From: Woeseia sp.
GTDB taxonomy: Bacteria > Pseudomonadota > Gammaproteobacteria > Steroidobacterales > Woeseiaceae
DNA length: 5,990 nucleotides
Direction of reading: 5' to 3'
NCBI GenBank assembly: GCA_003229095.1
Contig: QIHS01000182.1
Span: 1-5,990, forward strand
Positions 1 through 5,990 of this stretch are shown in pieces. The notes under the pieces are model-generated. The model saw nothing but the letters and a program-made list of their open reading frames with translations, was not told where the DNA came from and made no database searches. Position 1 is the first letter of the stretch, and each line of letters starts with the position of its first letter. Made by a program: the position numbers and the translations under genes.

Positions 1-1217
<1,217 letters not shown>

Positions 1218-1229
1218 TTGTGGACAGAA

Positions 1230-1658
1230 CTAGAGTTTGTGAGTACCGAGTGTATGTCCCTGATCCCGGTAGTCAACAAAGCGTTGCCGGCTTTGCTGCA
1301 GGCTGTCTTCATCAGCGCTGACAACTTCCGCCACTCTCGCGAACGAGGCGCTGTTGTCGGCAATGGTATCGCCAAGGTTAATGAGCAGATCGGGATGAAT
1401 TATCGGCAGTTTGTTGCAGGCAATTGTTACTGCAGATTGTTGCTCGCCAGACGACGAATCGATTATCTCATGCGGCACAAAACTGCCGTCCCGAAATGTC
1501 CAGAGAAGATCGTCCAGCATTTTTTCGCCTGCAGAATCTGCTACGCAGATGTGCACGCTGTTGTCGAGTCGCCAGGCTTTCTCCGCCAGCTTGCATGCAA
1601 ACTGCGCGCGGGCCATGTCACCACGACCAGGCAGAATGTAGAAGTCGACTTGCGACAC
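1230..1658 (-). CDS. holC: DNA polymerase III subunit chi
   Basis: The 142-residue product is the chi subunit of the clamp-loader assembly. In the known family it pairs with psi (HolD) and binds the C-terminus of single-stranded DNA-binding protein, tying the replisome to SSB-coated template. E. coli HolC has 147 residues. Shared features are the beta-strand start VDFYIL (residues 4-9), the helix CKLAEKAWR (22-30), the central LDDLLWTFRDGSFVPHE (48-64, compare LDEALWARPAESFVPHN), the strand DLLINLGD (90-97) and the C-terminal EDSLQQSRQRFVDYRDQG (117-134). I chose the GTG at 1656-1658 because it preserves the first beta strand; the first ATG in frame, at residue 15, would remove it. Only two bases separate this GTG from the pepA stop. 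No strong Shine-Dalgarno is visible, so coupling to pepA is likely. It is followed 12 bases later by valS, an order common in gammaproteobacteria. Confidence 0.95.
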   Translation of the reverse strand: MSQVDFYILPGRGDMARAQFACKLAEKAWRLDNSVHICVADSAGEKMLDDLLWTFRDGSFVPHEIIDSSSGEQQSAVTIACNKLPIIHPDLLINLGDTIADNSASFARVAEVVSADEDSLQQSRQRFVDYRDQGHTLGTHKL

Positions 1659-1660
1659 GT

Positions 1661-3157
1661 TCAGGGGATAGCGCGAGCGCGCTGCAAAACAAATTCCGAC
1701 AGCATCGGGACCGGTCTGCCGGTGCTTCCTTTCCTTGCACCACTCAGCCAGGCTGTGCCGGCGATATCGAGATGTGCCCAGTTCATTCCTTCCGTGAAGT
1801 TGCTCAGGAAGCAGGCGGCCGTTATTGCGCCGCCATCACGACCGCCGATGTTCGCAAGGTCTGCAAAGTTACTCTTGAGCTGTTGATCGTATTCGTCAGA
1901 AATCGGCAGCTGCCAGGCGCGATCGTCTGCTGCAATGCCTGCAGATGTGATCTCGTTTGCGAGTTTGTCGCTGCGCGTCATCACTGCCGTGCGATGGCGA
2001 CCGAGTGCAATAACGCAAGCACCGGTCAGCGTGGCAACATCGATGATGACTTCCGGTTTGAATCGTCGCGAATAAGTCAGCGCGTCGCACAAAATGAGCC
2101 GTCCTTCGGCATCCGTGTTGAGCACTTCAATCGTTTTTCCCGACATGCTGGTGATGATATCGCCGGGTCGTGTCGCCGTACCGCTCGGCAGGTTTTCGCA
2201 AGCGGGCACAACGACAGTGAGGTTAATCGACAGTTTGAGCTTGGCCACGACTGCCATCGTCGCAATGACAGCGGCAGCACCGCACATGTCGTACTTCATT
2301 TCATCCATGCCCGAGCCGGGTTTCAGGGAAATGCCGCCAGCGTCGAACGTAATACCTTTGCCGACCAACACCACAGGTTTGTCCCGTCCAGCACCGTTGT
2401 ATTGCATAATGATGAATTTCGCTGGCAAGGTTGTGCCGCTGGTGACCGACAAGAAAGAATGCATGCCCAGTCTCTTGATCTCGGCTTCGCCCAATACTTT
2501 GGTCGTTACTTTCTTGTTTTGCCGGTCGATATGCTGTGCCGTTTTTGCGAGATAGGCAGGCGTGCAAATATTTGGCGGGAGGTTGCCGAGGTCTTTTGCC
2601 AATGACATTCCATCGACGATTGCCTGAGCGTGTTCTGCGCCGAGCTCGGCCTTTTTCGCCGCACTGCGTGAGGCAATAGCAAGACCGATTTTTTTCAGCG
2701 GTGCTGCACGTGGCTGCTTGCCACTTTTGGTTTCGGTAAACAGATAAAGCGCGCTGCCGATAGTCTCAACAGTATAACGGGCAAGATAGTAGGCGTCGGT
2801 ATCAGCCACTTCTTCGACGTTGAGATAGCTGACCATGTCGAGAATCTTGCTGTCTTTTATGACACTCGCGACCGTCGCAACGGCTTTCCTGAACTGCGGG
2901 ACAGCGAATCCTGATGCCTTACCCAAGCCTACGATGAGCACGCGTTGTGCCCGAACACCGGACATCCCTGCAATTAGCAAACTGCTGCCGGCTCTGCCGC
3001 TGACATCACCTTGTTTGACCAGTTTGCTGATCGCGCCCTGGCTTGCAGCGTCGACTTCTGTGGCACCGACACCGAGCTTGCCGTTTGCATATACGCCGAT
3101 GACGACGCATCCTGCCGCGCGACGCGACGCGGAACTTGTGGTTGTGAAAAATTCCAT
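1661..3157 (-). CDS. pepA: Leucyl aminopeptidase (peptidase family M17, PepA)
   Basis: This is a cytosolic two-metal aminopeptidase that releases N-terminal residues, preferring leucine, and is hexameric in the known family. The 498 residues compare with 503 in E. coli PepA. The N-terminal domain (about 1-165) is the variable one; the catalytic domain follows. Expected metal ligands are present: K267 and D272 in VGKGITFDAGG, D290 in MKYDMCGAAA, and D349 and E351 in NTDAEGRL. The catalytic K279 and R353 are also present. All are three positions below E. coli numbering. KDLGNLPPNIC (188-198), VIDVATLTGACVIALG-like residues (371-386) and NWAHLDIAGTAW (459-470) are further family blocks. The ATG at 3157 has a GGGAG Shine-Dalgarno 11 bases upstream. 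It is the first gene of the pepA-holC-valS operon. E. coli PepA also binds DNA, acting in cer recombination and carAB control. Whether this one does cannot be seen here. Confidence 0.98.
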   Translation of the reverse strand: MEFFTTTSSASRRAAGCVVIGVYANGKLGVGATEVDAASQGAISKLVKQGDVSGRAGSSLLIAGMSGVRAQRVLIVGLGKASGFAVPQFRKAVATVASVIKDSKILDMVSYLNVEEVADTDAYYLARYTVETIGSALYLFTETKSGKQPRAAPLKKIGLAIASRSAAKKAELGAEHAQAIVDGMSLAKDLGNLPPNICTPAYLAKTAQHIDRQNKKVTTKVLGEAEIKRLGMHSFLSVTSGTTLPAKFIIMQYNGAGRDKPVVLVGKGITFDAGGISLKPGSGMDEMKYDMCGAAAVIATMAVVAKLKLSINLTVVVPACENLPSGTATRPGDIITSMSGKTIEVLNTDAEGRLILCDALTYSRRFKPEVIIDVATLTGACVIALGRHRTAVMTRSDKLANEITSAGIAADDRAWQLPISDEYDQQLKSNFADLANIGGRDGGAITAACFLSNFTEGMNWAHLDIAGTAWLSGARKGSTGRPVPMLSEFVLQRARAIP

Positions 3158-3168
3158 ACTCTAAAAGA

Positions 3169-3173
3169 CTCCC
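3169..3173 (-). promoter_or_regulatory. Shine-Dalgarno of pepA
   Basis: On the minus strand the sequence reads GGGAG, 11 bases before the pepA ATG. The spacing is slightly long, but this is the only purine-rich match near the start. It supports the assigned start codon. Confidence 0.55.
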
Positions 3174-3289
3174 GCTATCGCGTGGTTGGGCACAAGCACT
3201 TGCACGTTCACTGTATCGTGGCGGCTGACGTAAAACTTCAGGAGGTTCCGGCCTTGATTCTTGTTGGTCGTCAGCGGGTGCTTTGAGAC

Positions 3290-3305
3290 CCGGGGACTGT
3301 CCCGG
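3290..3305. repeat. Short GC-rich inverted repeat in the pepA/lptF intergenic region
   Basis: CCGGG (3290-3294) and CCCGG (3301-3305) are perfect inverted arms around the six bases GACTGT. An overlapping alternative is GGGAC-T-GTCCC at 3293-3303. No T-run follows on either strand, so it does not look like an intrinsic terminator. It could be an operator-like site, a leader hairpin in the lptF transcript, or a degenerate REP-type palindrome. The sequence alone does not decide. No second copy was seen in the window. Confidence 0.5.
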
Positions 3306-3392
3306 AGAAAACAAAAGCGGTAGTCTACCCGATCCGACCGGATATGGGGCATTTCAAACAGCCCAAATGTCAGTAAAATCACCGATATAGCC

Positions 3393-4487
3393 ATGTTTCG
3401 CATACTTGATCGATACATTTTTCGCGAAATCGCCCAATCCTGGCTGGCGGTCACAACCGTATTGCTGGCTATCCTGCTGACGAACCAGTTTGCCCGCGTT
3501 CTCGGCGATGTTGCAAAGGACAAACTGCCCAAAGACGCCATATTCGAGATTATTGGTCTCACTGCCGTGCAATACCTGACGATCGTGGTGCCGATTGGGC
3601 TTTTTCTCGCGATCATGCTGGCGCTGGGTCGGCTCTATCATGACAGTGAAATGGCCGCCATGATGGCCTGCCGCGTCGGGCCGGCAGACGTTTATCGACC
3701 GTTATCGTGGTTGCTTGTGCCGCTCGCGCTGGCCGTCGGCTGGCTGGCGATGGAAGTGGCACCGAAGGCACTGGCCCAGATCGACCGTGTGAGTGTGGAG
3801 GCGCGACGCCAGGCAGATCTGTCGAGCATCGAGCCCGGGCGTTTCACCAGTAACAAACGCGAAGGCGCGGTGGTCTATGCGGAAAAAGTGACAGAGGAGG
3901 GCAGCATAGAAAATGTGTTCCTGCAGCGTCGTACCGAATCAGGTGTAGAGGTGGTGATTGCCGAGCGCGGCGAGCAGCGGGAGTCGGACGATCCTAATTT
4001 GCGTTTCTTCGTTTTACACGATGGACGCCGCTATGAGGGCATGCCCGGAACACTGCAGTTTCGCGTTATAGAATTTGCAGAACATGGCATACCCTATCGT
4101 TTGCCAAGTATTGAGGACCCGAAACCAGAGGCGCGAGCAATGAGAACTCGCGACCTGCTGTTATCGAATTCGATCGAAAACATGGCCGAATTGCACTGGC
4201 GAATTGGCATTCCACTGGCGACGCTGGTGCTCGGGCTTCTGGCTGTGCCATTGAGTCGTAGTCAGCCGCGCCAAGGGCGTTATGGACGGCTCGGCATCGG
4301 ACTGCTGGTGTTTTTCATTTACTTTAACCTGTTAAGTGCAGGCAGGGCATGGCTCGAGCAAGGTGTTGTGCCTGCCTGGGTTGGGCTCTGGTGGGTACAC
4401 GGGCTCATGCTGTCACTGGCACTCGCGATGCTCATGCTGCAAAACGGCGTGCATCGGCGAATTTTTGCAATGGGGAGCAGGACTTGA
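3393..4487 (+). CDS. lptF: LPS export ABC transporter permease LptF
   Basis: LptF is one of two membrane subunits of the LptB2FG complex. The complex uses ATP hydrolysis by LptB to pull lipopolysaccharide from the outer leaflet of the inner membrane and pass it to LptC and LptA. The product has 364 residues (366 in E. coli) in the YjgP/YjgQ family. Hydrophobic segments lie near 13-33, 55-79, 102-122, 268-287, 299-315 and 333-351. The periplasmic beta-jellyroll spans roughly 125-255, between segments 3 and 4. Family blocks include FRILDRYIFREI at the start, LALGRLYHDSEMAAMMAC (76-93), GRFTSNKREGAVVYAEKV (149-166), RRYEGMPGTLQFRV (212-225) and VPLSRSQPRQGRYG (285-298, compare VPLSVVNPRQGR in E. 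coli). The ATG fits the conserved N-terminus although no Shine-Dalgarno is visible. It overlaps lptG by 4 bases. Residue 94 is Arg in the ACR-V-G stretch, where E. coli has Gly. Confidence 0.97.
   Translation: MFRILDRYIFREIAQSWLAVTTVLLAILLTNQFARVLGDVAKDKLPKDAIFEIIGLTAVQYLTIVVPIGLFLAIMLALGRLYHDSEMAAMMACRVGPADVYRPLSWLLVPLALAVGWLAMEVAPKALAQIDRVSVEARRQADLSSIEPGRFTSNKREGAVVYAEKVTEEGSIENVFLQRRTESGVEVVIAERGEQRESDDPNLRFFVLHDGRRYEGMPGTLQFRVIEFAEHGIPYRLPSIEDPKPEARAMRTRDLLLSNSIENMAELHWRIGIPLATLVLGLLAVPLSRSQPRQGRYGRLGIGLLVFFIYFNLLSAGRAWLEQGVVPAWVGLWWVHGLMLSLALAMLMLQNGVHRRIFAMGSRT
4474..4477 (+). promoter_or_regulatory. Shine-Dalgarno that fixes the lptG TTG start
   Basis: GGAG, within a GGGGAG run at 4472-4477 inside the end of lptF, sits 6 bases before the TTG at 4484. 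This is near-ideal spacing. No comparable site precedes the in-frame ATG at 4508 at proper distance, so it favours TTG as the lptG start. Confidence 0.75.
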
Positions 4488-5536
4488 CGCTGCTTTCGAT
4501 TTACCTGATGCGGACAATTCTGGCGAGTACTTTGCTGGTGATGCTGGTACTGCTCTCTCTTGCGGGATTGTTTGAATTCATAGGGCAACTGGATTCGACG
4601 CAAGGTTCCTACGGCACACCACAAGCATTGTTGTATGCGATGTTGCGCTTACCGCAGTTGTCCTTTGAGATGTTGCCGATTGGCGCATTGATTGGCGCAT
4701 TGCTGGGTCTGGGTGCACTGGCCAACAACAGCGAACTTGTCGTCATGCGAACAGCCGGATTATCCGTGGCAAAACTTGCCGGCATGGTCGGGCTGTCCGG
4801 CGCTGTACTGATGATTGTAATGGGCCTGGTTGGCGAGTTCATCGGCCCGCCGCTCGATTATTTTGCCCGCACCATGCGCGATGAGGCACGCTTCGACCAG
4901 GAGAACCGTGATTTCGGTAACGCAGCCTGGGTCAAAGATGGCCCGGTCATACTGCACCTTGAACGAATCAATTCGGACTTTGAGTTTGGCACTTTGTATA
5001 TGTTTCGTTTTAACGAAGACAACACGCTGAAGTCAATTGCGAGAGCTGAGAATTCAGGCATCGATGATTTCGACAATTGGATCCTCGAGAGCTTCAAAGA
5101 AACAAGTTTCAATGACGATTCCGTCCAGGTTGTTGCGTCATCTGTCGCAGTGGAATCGTTTGATCTCGACGCAGATATGCTGGGAATAACGTTGGTAAAA
5201 CCGGTGAGTCTGTCGGGCCGCGGTTTAATGAGTTATATCGCGTACCTGAAGAAAAACGACCTGGATTCGCAACGCTATGAAACCGAATTGTGGTCCAGGG
5301 TTTCCGTGACCCTGATGCCGATTCTTGCGTTGGCCTTTGTGTTTGGTTCGTTGCGGACGGCCGGATCTGGCGCTCGCCTGATGATTGGCGTATTGGTCGG
5401 GCTGGCATATTTCCTGGCAAGCGAGATGCTGGCAAATTCGGGGCAGGTCTTTCGGCTGAACCCGGCGATCATTACCTGGTTTCCGTCGCTGGCGTTGTTG
5501 GGTGTGACTGGGTTTGCACTAACCCGCGTGCGTTAG
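4484..5536 (+). CDS. lptG: LPS export ABC transporter permease LptG
   Basis: LptG is the partner of LptF in LptB2FG, the inner-membrane lipopolysaccharide extractor. From the TTG at 4484 it has 350 residues, close to the 360 of E. coli LptG. Hydrophobic segments lie near 11-33, 59-80, 97-119, 272-290, 297-316 and 328-346, with the periplasmic jellyroll at about 125-260. Strong family blocks are GALLGLGALANNSELVVMR (71-89), TAGLS (90-94), AWVKDGPVILHLERI (148-162), YIAYLKKNDLDSQRYETELW (251-270) and FGSLRTAGSGARLMIG (287-302). The TTG is chosen for three reasons: GGAG lies 6 bases upstream, LLSIYLMRTIL aligns with the E. coli N-terminal VLDRYIGKTIF, and the resulting TTGA overlap with the lptF stop is a typical coupling junction. 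An ATG at 4349 would add 45 residues read from inside lptF, unlike the family. The stop overlaps that of the convergent RDD gene. Confidence 0.96.
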   Translation: MTLLSIYLMRTILASTLLVMLVLLSLAGLFEFIGQLDSTQGSYGTPQALLYAMLRLPQLSFEMLPIGALIGALLGLGALANNSELVVMRTAGLSVAKLAGMVGLSGAVLMIVMGLVGEFIGPPLDYFARTMRDEARFDQENRDFGNAAWVKDGPVILHLERINSDFEFGTLYMFRFNEDNTLKSIARAENSGIDDFDNWILESFKETSFNDDSVQVVASSVAVESFDLDADMLGITLVKPVSLSGRGLMSYIAYLKKNDLDSQRYETELWSRVSVTLMPILALAFVFGSLRTAGSGARLMIGVLVGLAYFLASEMLANSGQVFRLNPAIITWFPSLALLGVTGFALTRVR

Positions 5537-5949
5537 TCATCTTTCGGATAGTGTCGCAACCGCGTTCCTGATAGTCGGTCGTGCCAGGCAAGGCCGTCCT
5601 TGTCCCATAGTTGCCACCAGAAACCCAGGCCCGCAGGAATCAGCGACAAAATCGCGGCGAAAAACCGCACGCTTGCCTGTTTGAGGCTCGGTTTTTCTCC
5701 GTTGCTGGTTTCTATCTGCAAACGCCATGCCTGCATGCCGAGAGTGCGCCCCGGCTTTATCCAGAAGCCGACAAAAAACAGGTACATCACGAATAGCAGC
5801 GCTAACTGAAGTGTCAGGGTGCCAGGTTCGACGGCTTCGCTTGCTCGTATTGCGATAAATGGCACCGTTGTCATCGCCAACAACGCGAAAACGAGCAGAC
5901 TGTCGTAAATCATTGCGCCAAATCGTCGCGCAAGGCCTGAGTTATGCAT
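5533..5949 (-). CDS. RDD-family small integral membrane protein
   Basis: This 138-residue inner-membrane protein carries the RDD signature: Arg at 8/9 and Asp at 16 in LARRFGAMIYDSLLV, and Asp at 124 in GLAWHDRLSGTR. The family motif KPGRTLGMQAWRLQI (66-79) sits between membrane segments 2 and 3. Hydrophobic segments are near 17-35, 47-65 and 97-113. The biochemical role of this family is generally unknown; some members have been linked to ion transport or sodium/proton exchange. I assign no specific function. The ATG at 5949 is preceded by AAGGAG with a 10-base gap. The TAA stop (5533-5535) overlaps the TAG of lptG (5534-5536) on the opposite strand. A frame from the right edge overlaps the start by 8 bases, so it may be a downstream gene of another minus-strand operon. 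The link to lptG is position only. Confidence 0.92.
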   Translation of the reverse strand: MHNSGLARRFGAMIYDSLLVFALLAMTTVPFIAIRASEAVEPGTLTLQLALLFVMYLFFVGFWIKPGRTLGMQAWRLQIETSNGEKPSLKQASVRFFAAILSLIPAGLGFWWQLWDKDGLAWHDRLSGTRLRHYPKDD

Positions 5950-5990
5950 CGCTCGTTATCTCCTTATCACGTCGTTTGTATTCCCGGCCC
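5942..5990 (-). CDS. Possible C-terminal tail of an upstream gene (partial)
   Basis: From the right edge, one minus-strand frame is open for 15 codons and ends at a TAA at 5942-5944, eight bases inside the RDD gene. It reads GREYKRRDKEITSDA, a highly charged tail. A second frame is also open from the edge, but only to a TAA in the RDD ribosome binding site; the third meets a TGA. The overlap-then-stop pattern suits the end of an upstream cotranscribed gene, but 15 codons are too few to identify a family or be sure it is coding. Confidence 0.3.
   Translation of the reverse strand, partial: GREYKRRDKEITSDA
5960..5965 (-). promoter_or_regulatory. Shine-Dalgarno of the RDD-family gene
   Basis: AAGGAG on the minus strand, a full match to the anti-Shine-Dalgarno core, lies 10 bases before the ATG at 5949. 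It is the strongest ribosome binding site in the window and supports this start. Confidence 0.75.

Larger units (their letters stand above)
3158..3392. promoter_or_regulatory. Divergent intergenic region between pepA and lptF
   Basis: These 235 bases separate the minus-strand pepA operon from the plus-strand lptFG pair, so promoters for both should lie here (inference from layout). No convincing sigma-70 pair was found by eye. On the plus strand, TAAAAT at 3374-3379 with TTTCAA at 3352-3357 (16-base spacing) would leave only a very short leader before lptF. TTGAGA at 3283-3288 has no good -10 partner. On the minus strand the best matches are weak. Upstream of the lptF ATG there is no recognisable Shine-Dalgarno. 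The region also contains the inverted repeat at 3290-3305. Open frames crossing this stretch have no recognisable family features. Confidence 0.5.

Noticed and set aside
1424..2605. 393-residue open frame on the plus strand
   Set aside because: It lies opposite holC and pepA, crosses gene boundaries and shows no domain. The length comes from the codon bias of the real genes.
3290..3312. Hairpin as an intrinsic terminator
   Set aside because: The stem is only 5 base pairs. It is followed on the plus strand by an A-rich run rather than T, and no T-run follows on the minus strand.
3161..3616. 151-residue minus-strand open frame spanning the intergenic region and the start of lptF
   Set aside because: It lies opposite the well-supported lptF N-terminus and runs to the pepA leader. 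No family features, and its composition looks like a shadow frame.
4349..4483. 45-residue N-terminal extension of LptG from an upstream ATG
   Set aside because: The extra residues are the lptF C-terminal coding sequence read in another frame. They do not match LptG N-termini, and the TTG at 4484 has a better ribosome binding site.

Overview
The window is an ordinary, gene-dense chromosomal segment from a gammaproteobacterium. This rests on two things: strong protein resemblance to the E. coli orthologues throughout, and the pepA-holC-valS block lying back to back with lptF-lptG, which is the conserved gammaproteobacterial arrangement. Base composition looks moderately GC-rich by eye and is even across the window. 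The genus cannot be named from the sequence alone. I see no mobile element, tRNA, rRNA, CRISPR array or atypical island.

Left part, minus strand, read right to left: pepA (leucyl aminopeptidase, 3157-1661), holC (DNA polymerase III chi subunit, 1658-1230) and valS (valyl-tRNA synthetase, from 1217 and running off the left edge). Gaps are 2 and 12 bases, so this is one tightly packed operon. It joins protein turnover, the replisome and tRNA charging.

Centre: a divergent intergenic region of 235 bases (3158-3392) must carry the promoters of both directions. It holds a small GC-rich inverted repeat at 3290-3305.

Right part, plus strand: lptF (3393-4487) and lptG (4484-5536) encode the two membrane subunits of the LptB2FG ABC transporter, which extracts lipopolysaccharide from the inner membrane. 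They overlap by 4 bases, and lptG starts with TTG. lptG then meets a minus-strand gene for a small RDD-family membrane protein (5949-5533) head-on, with overlapping stop codons. The right edge may hold the last codons of another minus-strand gene that overlaps the RDD gene start.

No previously undescribed system is visible. The points worth a second look are small: non-ATG starts, overlapping gene ends, a REP-like palindrome in the divergent promoter region, and one substitution in a conserved LptF motif.
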